Shown: piece by piece, positions 43,293 to 51,396 of the stretch
Numbering within the stretch: the first letter of the stretch is position 1
How the letters are laid out: each line of letters opens with the position of its first letter
Assembly: GCF_031624495.1 (NCBI RefSeq)
Contig: NZ_JAMQOP010000001.1
Location: forward strand, 806,001-870,000
Source: Halogeometricum sp. S1BR25-6
GTDB lineage: Archaea > Halobacteriota > Halobacteria > Halobacteriales > Haloferacaceae
Reading direction: 5' to 3'
DNA length: 64,000 bases
Made by a program: the position numbers and the translations under genes
Notes under the pieces: model-generated
The model's input: only the letters and a program-made list of their open reading frames with translations
Told to the model about the DNA's origin: nothing
The model's database searches: none

Positions 43293-44558
43293 CTACGAGA
43301 AGTCGCCGAGGTTCGTCTGGAGTCCCGATGCCATCGTGGACTTCCGCCGCAGGTCGCCAGCGGTGACGGGGAGGTACTCCGTCACCTGCCGGACTGCCGC
43401 GGCGAACGTCTCCGCGGTGGCCGACTCCCCCTCGAAGGCGTCTCTGACGGATTCGCGGACCTGCCAGACGCCCGCCGGCCCCCAGTAGTCGTCGGAGACG
43501 TGTCTGAGGACGAGCACCTTCGCCTGTCTGTCCCGCCGGTCGAGATGCTCCAACGCGCCGAGGCGGGAGGCGTGGTACGCCCCCGCCGTCTCCTCGACGT
43601 AGCCGGTGCGACCCTCGAACCCCTCGCCGTCGGCCGCGAGCCACATCCCCGCCTCGGGGTCGGGGTTCCAGACGCTGCCCGGCGCCTTCATCTCGACCAA
43701 CTCGAACTCCCAGTCGCCGGGGGCGAGAATCACCCAGAAGGCGTTGCCGAGGAACTCGTTGCGGTGAATCTCCACCGTGTCGACGCTCGGGTTCGTCTGA
43801 ATTCTTCCTCGTAAGAACTGCCCGACGGTGTCGTCGACGGCCGTGATGGACCACCGCGTGGGGACGAGTCGTCGGTTCTCTCCCTGTCCGAGCGCCCCCG
43901 CCGAGAGGATGGTGTTGATGTCGTACACGTCGAACCCTCGGCGGTAGAGGTAGTTCATCGCCCCCTGCGCGTTCCAGTCGTCGTCCTCAAGCGTCTTCTG
44001 GACGGGCCGGGGGACGTGCGGGTTCTCCGCCAGGTCAGCGGACCGGGCGCGGGCGCGCGGGCCGGTGGGCGTGGCGATGTCGTCGCGTCCCACGTCGAAG
44101 TCCACGTCCGGGCGGCCGTCGAGGCCGATTTCGACGCTCACCGGCCGGTCGGCGATGGCGACTTCCCGCTGGACGCCGAGGAAGCCGTCCCACGCGTCGT
44201 TCACGTTCTGCACTTCTGTGGGACGATTCGAGTTCAGGAGGCTCGTGCGCCGCCGGAACACGTCCTCGATGGAGACGCCCTCCTCGTACCACCCGGCGGA
44301 CGTCTCGTACTTCGCGGCGTCGTCCTCGCGGCCAACGGGCGAGAGGATGCCCGTCGAGACGTTCGGATAGTTCGACGCGCCGACGAAGATGGACGGCGAG
44401 ACGCTCCCGAACAGCGAGTCGCCCTGCACCGTCTCCTCGAAGCGGTGCTGGAAGTCCTCCAGGTGGTCGAGGATGTCGTAGGACTTCTCTTGGGCGAGGC
44501 GGCGCCGCTTCGCGCGTTCGGACTCCGCCGCGAGGTCCATGTACTCGTCGAGGCGCAT
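43293..44558 (-). CDS. nreA: DNA repair protein NreA (PCNA-interacting)
   Basis: 421 aa archaeal Nre-family protein. It ends with GLQTNLGDFS, whose Q-x-x-L-x-x-F core is a PCNA-interacting (PIP) motif at the extreme C terminus. The N terminus RLDEYMDLAAESERAKRR and the middle SPSIFVGASNYPNVSTGILSP and RYVEE-like segments fit the family. It acts in nucleotide-type repair (mitomycin C sensitivity in Haloferax) at the sliding clamp. It has its own transcription unit; TFB is upstream on the same strand. Confidence 0.88.
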   Translation of the reverse strand: MRLDEYMDLAAESERAKRRRLAQEKSYDILDHLEDFQHRFEETVQGDSLFGSVSPSIFVGASNYPNVSTGILSPVGREDDAAKYETSAGWYEEGVSIEDVFRRRTSLLNSNRPTEVQNVNDAWDGFLGVQREVAIADRPVSVEIGLDGRPDVDFDVGRDDIATPTGPRARARSADLAENPHVPRPVQKTLEDDDWNAQGAMNYLYRRGFDVYDINTILSAGALGQGENRRLVPTRWSITAVDDTVGQFLRGRIQTNPSVDTVEIHRNEFLGNAFWVILAPGDWEFELVEMKAPGSVWNPDPEAGMWLAADGEGFEGRTGYVEETAGAYHASRLGALEHLDRRDRQAKVLVLRHVSDDYWGPAGVWQVRESVRDAFEGESATAETFAAAVRQVTEYLPVTAGDLRRKSTMASGLQTNLGDFS

Positions 44559-44723
44559 CTGGTCGATTTTCCTAGCCGCGGCACCCGCTTGAACCTGTCG
44601 CGGGCGGGCGGAACGTAGAGAATCCGGGCGAACCGGGACCGCACGGAACCGGTCGTTCGCGAGCGTCCGTCACCGCCGAGAACGGTCGGGGTCGGCGACG
44701 CGTTGTCGGAGCGGGACGGGTCC

Positions 44724-45728
44724 TCAGCCGTGGATGCCCATCGCTTCGATCTGTTCCTGATACCGATTCCGAATGGTGACCTCTGTCACCTGCGCCACGT
44801 CGGCGACCTCTCGCTGGGTCTTCTTCTCGTTGCAGAGCAGCGAGGCGGCGTAGATGGCGGCCGCGGCGTACCCCGTCGGCGACTTCCCGGAGAGGAGGCC
44901 CTTCTCCGCCGTCGTCTCGATTATCTCGTTGGCCTTCGACTGCACCTCCTTCGAGAGGTCCAGTTCCGAGGAGAACCGCGGGACGTACTTCTTCGGGTCG
45001 ACGGGCTTCATCTCCAGCCCGAGTTCCTGGGAGATGTAGCGGTACGTCCGTCCAATCTCTTTTCGCTCGACGCGGGAGACGTCGGATATCTCCTCGAGTG
45101 AGCGCGGGATGCCCTCCTTCCGGCAGGCAGCGTAGAGCGCGGAGGTGGCGACGCCTTCGATGGAGCGCCCTCGAATCAGGTCCTCGTTCAGCGCGCGGCG
45201 GTAGATGACCGAGGCCACTTCCCGAACGGACCGGGGAACCCCCAGCGCGGAGGCCATCCGGTCGATTTCCGAGAGCGCGAACTGGAGGTTTCGCTCGCCC
45301 GCGTCCTTCGTCCGGATGCGCTCCTGCCACTTGCGGAGGCGGTGCATCTGCGAGCGCTTCCGCGAGGAGATAGAGCGTCCGTAGGCGTCTTTATCTTTCC
45401 AGTCGATGGTCGTCGTCAGTCCCTTGTCGTGCATCGTCTGCGTCGTCGGCGCGCCGACGCGGGACTTCGACTGCCGTTCGGAGTGGTTGAACGCCCGCCA
45501 CTCCGGACCGGGGTCGATCTGTTCCTCTTCGACGACGATGCCGGTCGGTTCGTGGATGAGTTCCCCGTCGCCGGTCCGGACGAGGTCCTCCTCGTCCATG
45601 TCCTCGAAGTCGATGTCGTCCTCGTCCTCCGTTTCGGTCTGCTCCTCGGCGGCGTCCTCGTCCCGACGCTCGCGGTTCCATCGTACTCGATCACCGTCTC
45701 GCTCCCGCTGGCGAGTAGGCCGTGTCAT
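44724..45728 (-). CDS. tfb: Transcription initiation factor B (TFB) lacking zinc-ribbon cysteines
   Basis: 334 aa. Residues 90-110 carry the B-reader-like [16 protein letters not shown] and the core has two cyclin folds with HTHs ([48 protein letters not shown]). The family N terminus normally has a C-x2-C...C-x2-C ribbon. Here the aligned stretch ([24 protein letters not shown]) has no cysteine at all in the first ~140 residues. It should still bind TBP-DNA via the cyclin folds, but RNA polymerase recruitment through the ribbon may differ. Upstream TTTAACTTT (minus, ~45757-45766) fits a TATA box ~30 bases from the ATG. Confidence 0.92.
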   Translation of the reverse strand: MTRPTRQRERDGDRVRWNRERRDEDAAEEQTETEDEDDIDFEDMDEEDLVRTGDGELIHEPTGIVVEEEQIDPGPEWRAFNHSERQSKSRVGAPTTQTMHDKGLTTTIDWKDKDAYGRSISSRKRSQMHRLRKWQERIRTKDAGERNLQFALSEIDRMASALGVPRSVREVASVIYRRALNEDLIRGRSIEGVATSALYAACRKEGIPRSLEEISDVSRVERKEIGRTYRYISQELGLEMKPVDPKKYVPRFSSELDLSKEVQSKANEIIETTAEKGLLSGKSPTGYAAAAIYAASLLCNEKKTQREVADVAQVTEVTIRNRYQEQIEAMGIHG

Positions 45729-45838
45729 CGCATTTTTATACTCGGTATCGCGTCAAAGTTAAATCCTTGGACGAATCCGAACGCGGGGAGAACGCGCCTC
45801 CGAGGCATCTCAGCGGCGGGTTCGGACCGCAAATCGCG

Positions 45839-47674
45839 TCACGGGGGAACCACGAGCGCGCCGTCGTCGTACCGGTAGCCCAGCATCCGGAACGCTTCCC
45901 TCGCGCGTTCGGCGTCCACGTCGCCGTTGCTCCCGAGGAAGGGGGTGACCGGGTTGCCGTCGGTCCACACGAACGCCTCCGGATACCAGCGGGTGTCCCA
46001 GAGCGGACCGACCGCCGGTCGCCCGTAGCCGTCGAATACCGCTTCCACGACGTGCTCGGAGTCGAAGAGTCGCGCGAGCGTGCGCCGGAACCGGGGGTCC
46101 GAGAGATGGGGTCGCCGGGCGTTGTAGCCGACGACGTACGGAGAGGGCGAGCGCTCGACGAGGAGTTCGAGGGCGTCCGAGCGGCCGATGCGCGGGACGG
46201 CGTCGGCGCCGACGGGCGTCCCCGTCGCGTCCGCCTCGCCGCCGGCGACGGTTTCGACGGCCGTCACCCCGGTGCCGACGACTCGGACGGAAAAGCGCTC
46301 GAAGGGGACGCCGCCGACCCGCCGGGCCAGCGCTCCGGAAGCCGCCTCGTCGGTCAGGAAGTGGTCGTCGAAGCGTTCGAGGACCACGCTTTCGCCCGAC
46401 GTGTTCCCGGCGAATCGGAGCGGACCGCTCCCGACGGGGGGGACGTTGTCCGCCGTCAGCGCCTCGGTCGTCGGGTCCGCGTCGCCCTCGCGGGAGACCG
46501 CGGCGGTCCGCTCCCGCCAGACGTGTTCGGGCAGAATCGGGACCGTAAAGGCGTTGACGGCGACGTCCGGCGCGGACTCGGCGAACCGGAACACCACCGT
46601 CGTCTCGTCTTCGGCGACCACCTCGTCGACGAGGGTGGTCAGCCCGCGGTATCGGGGGGCGGGAACCGGGGCGTCGCCCCCGTCCTCACTTCCGCCCGCC
46701 CCCTCGTCCGCTCCCTGCCCGAGCGTCGTGTCCGAGAGCAGTTCGAAGGTGAACGCCACGTCCGCGGCGGTGAACGGCTCTCCGTCGTGCCACGTCGTCC
46801 CTTCTCGAAGCCGCACGCGGCCGACCGGTGCGTCGTCCCCGGAGAGCGTCCACGAGTCAGCCCGCCACGGTTCGACCCCCTCGCCGGTCGCGTACCCGAG
46901 CGGGTCGTACAGCAACCCCGTGAGGACGTCGTCGCTCCGGTGTGCGACCGACAGGGGATTGAGGTTCGCCGTCCGCCGGCCGTCGGTGACCGCCAGCCGA
47001 AGGGTGTCGTCGCGGCGCCGGTCCCCCGCGCTCGACTCGGCCGCCCCCGTCGCTCGATTCAGGGCGAGATAGCCGAGCGGCGACCGGAGGTCGACCCCCC
47101 GCCACCCCGTGTACGCCGTCCGCCGGGCCGCCCTGACGTCGTCGGGGACGGCCAGCAGCGTGAACGGTTGCGTCCGGGCGAGCGTCGACTGGAGTTCCCG
47201 CACCAGCCGCAGGCGGCGTTTCCCGGACGCCCGTCGCTGGGCGTCGAGTCGGTCGTCGACGCGGTCGTTCTCGTAGCCGAACGGGTTCTGCCACCCGGGA
47301 CCGTCGACGAACCGGGAGTGCAACAGCGGGTAGAGGGCGTCCGGGCGCCGGAACTGCGCGGGAAGCCGCGCCACGAACAGGTCGAACTCCTCGCGGAGCA
47401 GCGCGCGGCGGTAGAGTTCTTCCTCGGCCATCGGGACGACGGTGGCACCGAGACCGGCGGCTCGGAGCCACTCGGCGACCTGACGGGCGATGCGGCGGGC
47501 GTACGGGTCGGTGTCCCGCGGGAGGGTCGCGACCTGCACCCGCACTCGCTGGGGCGAATCGGAGTCGACGAACCGCCGCACTCGCCCCAGACACCCGCCG
47601 GTGAACGCGGCCGTTCCGCCCGCCGCGGCCAAGAGCGCCCGGCGTCGCATCGTCGGCGTCGGCGAGTTCGTCAT
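45839..47674 (-). CDS. Extracytoplasmic peptide-type solute-binding lipoprotein (SBP family 5)
   Basis: 611 aa from the ATG at 47674. MRRRALLAAAGGTAAFTGGC near the N terminus combines an RR pair with a lipobox (Cys ~29), so it is probably a Tat-exported lipoprotein. The mature part fits family-5 solute-binding proteins (TWHDGEPFTAADVAFTFEL; PFTVPILPEHVW), binding oligopeptides or nickel-type ligands. No permease or ATPase genes are adjacent, so it is an orphan SBP. An acidic Gly/Glu loop (GADEGAGGSEDGGD) is inserted mid-protein. Confidence 0.85.
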   Translation of the reverse strand: MTNSPTPTMRRRALLAAAGGTAAFTGGCLGRVRRFVDSDSPQRVRVQVATLPRDTDPYARRIARQVAEWLRAAGLGATVVPMAEEELYRRALLREEFDLFVARLPAQFRRPDALYPLLHSRFVDGPGWQNPFGYENDRVDDRLDAQRRASGKRRLRLVRELQSTLARTQPFTLLAVPDDVRAARRTAYTGWRGVDLRSPLGYLALNRATGAAESSAGDRRRDDTLRLAVTDGRRTANLNPLSVAHRSDDVLTGLLYDPLGYATGEGVEPWRADSWTLSGDDAPVGRVRLREGTTWHDGEPFTAADVAFTFELLSDTTLGQGADEGAGGSEDGGDAPVPAPRYRGLTTLVDEVVAEDETTVVFRFAESAPDVAVNAFTVPILPEHVWRERTAAVSREGDADPTTEALTADNVPPVGSGPLRFAGNTSGESVVLERFDDHFLTDEAASGALARRVGGVPFERFSVRVVGTGVTAVETVAGGEADATGTPVGADAVPRIGRSDALELLVERSPSPYVVGYNARRPHLSDPRFRRTLARLFDSEHVVEAVFDGYGRPAVGPLWDTRWYPEAFVWTDGNPVTPFLGSNGDVDAERAREAFRMLGYRYDDGALVVPP

Positions 47675-47777
47675 CGGCCCGGAGCGTTCAGTTCCCGCGT
47701 CCATAGGCGTTGTGACCTCCGAACGCTCCGTCGCTCGATTCGCCGTCGGACTCCGCCGCCGGACGCCACCGACCCCG

Positions 47778-48344
47778 TCACCGGAACCACCACCGCGAGA
47801 ACCGGCCGAACGGGTCGTCGGCGGTTAGGGCACCCGCGCCGGCGTCGGTGCCGGTACCGGTCCCGGTGCCAGCGCCGCCGTCGCCGTCCGCGTCCGCGCC
47901 GAGTCGGAGCATGGCGGCCAACCCGACGACCGTGACGACCACCGCGAACGACCCGGCGACGACGTTGCCGAGCATCCAGTCGTAGTAGAGGCCGTGAAGC
48001 CGCACGGTGAACGGGGCGAACAGGCGGATGCCGCCGGTGAGGTAGTCGGCGACGAGGTGGGAGCCGTAGCCGATGACCGCCGCCCGCCAGTGGCCGACGC
48101 GGTGGGCGACGCCGACGAACAGGAGGAGGGCGAGAAGCGAGTGCGTGATGCCGCGGTGCGTCCAGAGGGGACCCGACAGGTAGCCGGCGTAGACGAACGG
48201 CGTGAACAGGTACTTGTCCAGGTCGGGGACGCTGGCGGCCAGGATGGCGACCAGGTAGGGCTCCGCCCGCCGGGTGCGCAGCACCGCGACGACGAGGGAG
48301 ACGGCGAGCAAGACGTGAACGCCGTCGGCGACCACGGTCACCAC
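47778..48344 (-). CDS. Membrane-bound metal-dependent hydrolase (YdjM/DUF457-like)
   Basis: 188 aa from a GTG near 48344; the sequence further upstream in frame is Arg-rich and unlikely coding. Four to five transmembrane segments carry the motif VPDLDK and WTHRGITHSLLAL, then GYGSHLVADYLT, giving Asp/His metal ligands. Enzyme substrate unknown. The C-terminal Gly/Thr/Asp low-complexity linker (GTGTGTGTDAGAG) precedes FGRFSRWWFR. A second member of this superfamily lies at 57216-57746. Confidence 0.78.
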   Translation of the reverse strand: MVTVVADGVHVLLAVSLVVAVLRTRRAEPYLVAILAASVPDLDKYLFTPFVYAGYLSGPLWTHRGITHSLLALLLFVGVAHRVGHWRAAVIGYGSHLVADYLTGGIRLFAPFTVRLHGLYYDWMLGNVVAGSFAVVVTVVGLAAMLRLGADADGDGGAGTGTGTGTDAGAGALTADDPFGRFSRWWFR

Positions 48345-48535
48345 CCCCCGGTCGTCGTCCGCAGGACGGTCTCCGACGGGCGGGACCTGTGCGCGAGGGC
48401 GACGACGGCCGTCTCGGCGGTCATAGTGACCGACTGTCACGTGATCACATAACGATTCTGACCGTGCGGGCCGTCCCCACGCGCCGACCGCCGGGAGAGC
48501 GAACCCGCTTTAGGCGCGCCGCCGAAGGGAGGGGT

Positions 48536-49129
48536 ATGCCGACAGCAGACTGCGACCCCGACGAGGCCCGGCGGCGGTTGGAGGAGGCCGGGGTCGACGT
48601 CGAGGAGGGGAACACGGAGTACGAACGCTGGCGCGCCGCCCGCGGCGAGGCCAACGCCGTCGCCTACGACGACAAGGTGGTCGTACAGGGCGCGCGTCCG
48701 ACCGACCTCCTCGCGATTCTCAGAGAGTCCGGCGGCCGGGCGCACGTCTACTTTGACGGGGCGAGTCGGGGCAACCCCGGTCCGGCGGCGGTCGGGTGGG
48801 CAATCGTCACCTCCGAGGGCATCGTCGGCGAGGGTTCCGAGACCATCGGCGAGACGACGAACAACCGCGCGGAGTACGAGGCGCTCATCCGGGCGCTGGA
48901 GGCCGCCGCGGAGTTCGGCTTCGACGAGGTGGACGCCCGCGGCGACTCCGAACTCATCGTCAAGCAGGTCCGCGGGGAGTACGACGCGAACAGCCCCGAA
49001 CTCCGGGAGCGCCGCGTCCGCGTCCGCGAACTGCTCGAACGGTTCGACCGCTGGACGCTCGAACATGTCCCGAGGGAGATAAACGACCGCGCCGACTCCC
49101 TAGCGAACGAGGCGCTCGACCATGCCTGA
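48536..49129 (+). CDS. rnhA: Ribonuclease HI
   Basis: 197 aa. The RNase HI core starts near residue 70, with catalytic D74 (YFDGASRGNPGP), E113 (NNRAEYEAL), D137 (ARGDSELIVKQ) and D187 (INDRADSLAN), all four present. The first ~65 residues are a haloarchaeal extension with AVAYDDKVVVQGARP. It degrades RNA in RNA-DNA hybrids. The start ATG at 48536 follows a GGGAGGGG purine run. Overlaps the next gene by 8 bases. Confidence 0.92.
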   Translation: MPTADCDPDEARRRLEEAGVDVEEGNTEYERWRAARGEANAVAYDDKVVVQGARPTDLLAILRESGGRAHVYFDGASRGNPGPAAVGWAIVTSEGIVGEGSETIGETTNNRAEYEALIRALEAAAEFGFDEVDARGDSELIVKQVRGEYDANSPELRERRVRVRELLERFDRWTLEHVPREINDRADSLANEALDHA

Positions 49130-49754
49130 AGAGACCGACCGCGGCGAGGAGAACAGAGTGGCGGAGGCGGCCGACCGCGGCGCGCCGGTTGCGGAGGAGG
49201 ACGAAACGGGCGAACTGCCCGAGGCGGCGGTGGACGCCGCGGAGCGACTCACGCGACTCGCCCGCGACGCCGTCGACGAGAACGAGGCGGCCGCCTACCG
49301 GGAGCGACGCGACGAGGTGCTCGCGGAGCACGCGTTCAGAGCGCGCGTCCGGGGCGGCGACGAGACGCTAGTGTTGCATCCCGCCGAGTGGATGGTGGAC
49401 GACACCGTCCGGACCGACCGCATCGACGACACCGACCGAGCCTACGAGATACCGCTGACGGGCGCGGACGTCGACGGCGACTGGAAGGCCGTCGAGGCGC
49501 ACAACGACGACCTCGTCGACGCCGTCGAGGCCGAACACGGCGCCGTTCACGCGGCGAACGCCCGCGTCTTCGCGGATTTCATGGGTAACCACTACGTGCG
49601 CCGGATGGACACCGCCTCGCGCGCCGAGGTGACGGAGTTTCTGAGCGAGTACTATCCGCGCAACGCGTGGCCGTCGAAAAAACAGGAATCCGTCGTCCGC
49701 GACAGCGTCGAACTCGTGTTCGAGGTCGCCGAAGCGGACGTGCCCGAGTTCTGA
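49122..49754 (+). CDS. RnhA-operon conserved haloarchaeal protein (DUF7108-like)
   Basis: 210 aa, acidic and soluble. A Glu/Asp-rich N terminus (~45 residues) is followed by a domain with LHPAEWMVDDTVRTDRIDDTDRAYEIPL, GDWKAVEAHND and NHYVRRMDTASRAEVTEF. No motif of known enzymatic meaning. It starts 8 bases inside rnhA, so translational coupling and a role in R-loop or RNA/DNA hybrid processing are plausible. I recall the family as annotated from its rnhA linkage. Confidence 0.8.
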   Translation: MPEETDRGEENRVAEAADRGAPVAEEDETGELPEAAVDAAERLTRLARDAVDENEAAAYRERRDEVLAEHAFRARVRGGDETLVLHPAEWMVDDTVRTDRIDDTDRAYEIPLTGADVDGDWKAVEAHNDDLVDAVEAEHGAVHAANARVFADFMGNHYVRRMDTASRAEVTEFLSEYYPRNAWPSKKQESVVRDSVELVFEVAEADVPEF

Positions 49755-49785
49755 AGAACTCTTTCCCTTCGTCGTCGCCGCTGTA

Positions 49786-50142
49786 CTACAGGTTCGCGTC
49801 GATGAGTTCGCGCACTTCGCCGGCGCGCGTCTCGTCGGTGACGAACTTGTCGAGCATCCACGCGAAGCGGTCCAGCACCGCGTCGTGGCCCTTCTCGGTT
49901 AGTTCGTACTGGTTCGTCCGCTTGTCCAGTTCGCTCTTCTCGACCAGCCCCATCTCGACCAAGTCGTCGAGGTTGGGGTACAGGCGCCCGTGGTTGACCT
50001 CGGTGCCGTAGTAGTCTTCGAGGTTGCGCTTGATGGCGAGTCCGTACATCGGTTCCTCGGCCAGGATGACGAGGATGTTCTGCTGGAACGCGGTCAGGTC
50101 GCGGGCCAGCCCGGAGCCGTTGACTGTTTGTGCCTCTGACAT
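49786..50142 (-). CDS. PadR family transcriptional regulator
   Basis: 118 aa. The winged-helix domain reads LTAFQQNILVILAEEPMYGLAIKRNLEDYY...NHGRLYPNLDDLVEMGLVEKSELDKRTNQYELTEKG, the PadR fold, with a C-terminal dimerisation helix (DAVLDRFAWMLDKFV). Convergent with the rnhA partner and divergent from the pyrophosphatase gene. A dyad (TGACAT-10 nt-ATGTCA) overlaps its own start codon, suggesting autoregulation. Confidence 0.88.
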   Translation of the reverse strand: MSEAQTVNGSGLARDLTAFQQNILVILAEEPMYGLAIKRNLEDYYGTEVNHGRLYPNLDDLVEMGLVEKSELDKRTNQYELTEKGHDAVLDRFAWMLDKFVTDETRAGEVRELIDANL

Positions 50143-50158
50143 GGTTGCAAAAATGTCA
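50137..50158. promoter_or_regulatory. Dyad TGACAT-N10-ATGTCA over the PadR start
   Basis: TGACAT at 50137-50142 and ATGTCA at 50153-50158 form a perfect 6-bp inverted repeat that includes the PadR start codon. PadR operators elsewhere often contain ATGT/ACAT half-sites, here in inverted order. Confidence 0.45.
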
Positions 50159-50321
50159 CCTACCTACTTAACCCTTCTCAACTGACGCTTTGTTTCGTGG
50201 ATTATTAGGAGGTTATCCGACGATGCAATCAGGAGTATACTGTACGAATTTGTACTGAAATCCACAGATACGCCCGACAACGCACTATCCGTTCGCGTGC
50301 GCGATGCTCTCGATAGATGAC

Positions 50322-50342
50322 CTGAAGAATATCCTTCTTCAG
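50322..50342. repeat. Perfect 8-bp inverted repeat CTGAAGAA-TATCC-TTCTTCAG
   Basis: CTGAAGAA (50322-50329) and TTCTTCAG (50335-50342) with a 5-base loop, in the 313-base gap between the PadR and pyrophosphatase genes. The rest of this gap holds no ORF that I can support. It could be a terminator-like hairpin or a regulator site about 115 bases before the pyrophosphatase ATG. Confidence 0.5.
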
Positions 50343-50455
50343 GGAGCGTCGCCGTCGGGCGAAACGGGTCTCGCTTCGTCGCGTTCGGTTCGCCGCTCTC
50401 GGGGGCTCTCGAAATGCGAAAGGACTTTTTCCGCCTTGTGCGACGGGGGAGACGC

Positions 50456-50989
50456 ATGACTAACCTCTGGGAAGACATCGAGACTGGTCCCGACGCGCCG
50501 GACGTGGTGTACGCCGTCGTGGAGTGTCTGAAGGGCGAACGCAACAAGTACGAGTACGACAAGGACATCCCCGGCGTGGTCCTCGACCGCGTCCTCCACT
50601 CCAACGTCCACTACCCCTCCGACTACGGCTTCATGCCGCGGACGTACTACGACGACGAGGACCCGTTCGACGTCCTCGTCCTCGTCGAGGACCAGACGTT
50701 CCCGGGGTGCATCATCGAGGCCCGCCCCGTCGCCCTGATGGGCATGGACGACGACGGCGAGAAGGACGACAAGGTCATCGCCGTCCCCACCGAGGACCCC
50801 CGCTACGACGACGTGCAGGACCTTGAGGACCTCACCGAACAGCAGAAACGCGAGATAGCCGAGTTCTTCGAGACGTACAAGAACCTCGAGAAGGGCAAGG
50901 AAGTCGAGACGCTGGGCTGGGAGGACGCCGACGCCGCGAAGGACGCCATCGAACACGCGATGGACCTCTACGAAGAGAACTTCGCGTAA
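50456..50989 (+). CDS. ppa: Inorganic pyrophosphatase, family I
   Basis: 177 aa, cytosolic, hydrolyses pyrophosphate with Mg2+. Family I features: ERNKYEYDKDI, DYGFMPRTYYDDEDPFDVLVL (metal-binding Asp cluster), then GEKDDKVIAVPTEDP and a helical end. The ATG at 50456 begins MTNLWEDIETGPDAPD, as in other haloarchaeal enzymes. A CTTTTTCC block ~25-30 bases upstream may act as TATA. A T5 run at 51005-51009 after the stop is a possible terminator. Confidence 0.95.
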   Translation: MTNLWEDIETGPDAPDVVYAVVECLKGERNKYEYDKDIPGVVLDRVLHSNVHYPSDYGFMPRTYYDDEDPFDVLVLVEDQTFPGCIIEARPVALMGMDDDGEKDDKVIAVPTEDPRYDDVQDLEDLTEQQKREIAEFFETYKNLEKGKEVETLGWEDADAAKDAIEHAMDLYEENFA

Positions 50990-51056
50990 CGCCCGACGGA
51001 GCCGTTTTTCAGCTTCGACCGCATGTCCGTGAGTTATCACGCCGCACGCCGACGAT

Positions 51057-51078
51057 AAATTATGCGCATGGGTAATTT
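51057..51078. promoter_or_regulatory. A+T-rich palindromic region AAATTA-ATGCGCAT-TAATTT
   Basis: AAATTA (51057-51062) and TAATTT (51073-51078) flank a self-complementary ATGCGCAT (51062-51069). It is the most A+T-rich stretch around and lies 33 bases upstream of the small ORF at 51111, so it is a likely promoter with an operator-like dyad. Confidence 0.5.
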
Positions 51079-51110
51079 TTAGACCCGCACGGTCGTAGGT
51101 GTACGTAGAG

Positions 51111-51248
51111 ATGGCAGCGAAACAATCCACCTTCGGCATCGCGCACGCGACGGTCGTCCCGCGCAACTTCAACCCCGAGAGCGCGGCCGCGGACGGCCCA
51201 GACGGAGACGACTCCGAGGCGGCCGCGGGCGGCGACGAGGCGGCGTAG
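51111..51248 (+). CDS. Possible 45-residue acidic small protein
   Basis: MAAKQSTFGIAHATVVPRNF is followed by an acidic Gly/Ala/Asp tail ending in GGDEAA. Codon use is haloarchaeal (GC-rich third positions), a promoter-like A+T region lies upstream and a hairpin (51302-51318) lies after the stop. It fills the 407-base gap between ppa and the rhomboid gene. No homologue is recognised, so it could be a spurious ORF. Confidence 0.45.
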   Translation: MAAKQSTFGIAHATVVPRNFNPESAAADGPDGDDSEAAAGGDEAA

Positions 51249-51301
51249 CGCGCGACGCTCACAGCGGAGGAACCCGCGTCGGCGACGACCGAACGCCGGG
51301 A

Positions 51302-51318
51302 CGGTCCGGTAGGGACCG
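51302..51318. terminator. Hairpin CGGTCC-GGTAG-GGACCG
   Basis: A 6-bp stem with a 5-base loop, followed by ATTTCC, 53 bases after the stop of the small ORF and before the rhomboid promoter. Could be a weak terminator or a leader structure; archaeal terminators do not need hairpins. Confidence 0.3.
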
Positions 51319-51396
51319 ATTTCCGCCGCCCGAGCGGGGTTAATAACCTCCGAACGAGGGGAACCCCTTTTAGCCGCCGCCGACTAGCCCCGTGCA

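Noticed and set aside
45733-45740. TATAAAAA as TATA box of the TFB gene
   Set aside because: It is only 5-12 bases from the ATG, too close for a transcript that includes the start. TTTAACTTT about 30 bases upstream fits better.
45722-47935. Long plus-strand ORF of 737 codons opposite the solute-binding lipoprotein
   Set aside because: No recognisable motif; it is antisense to a gene with signal peptide, lipobox and family motifs.
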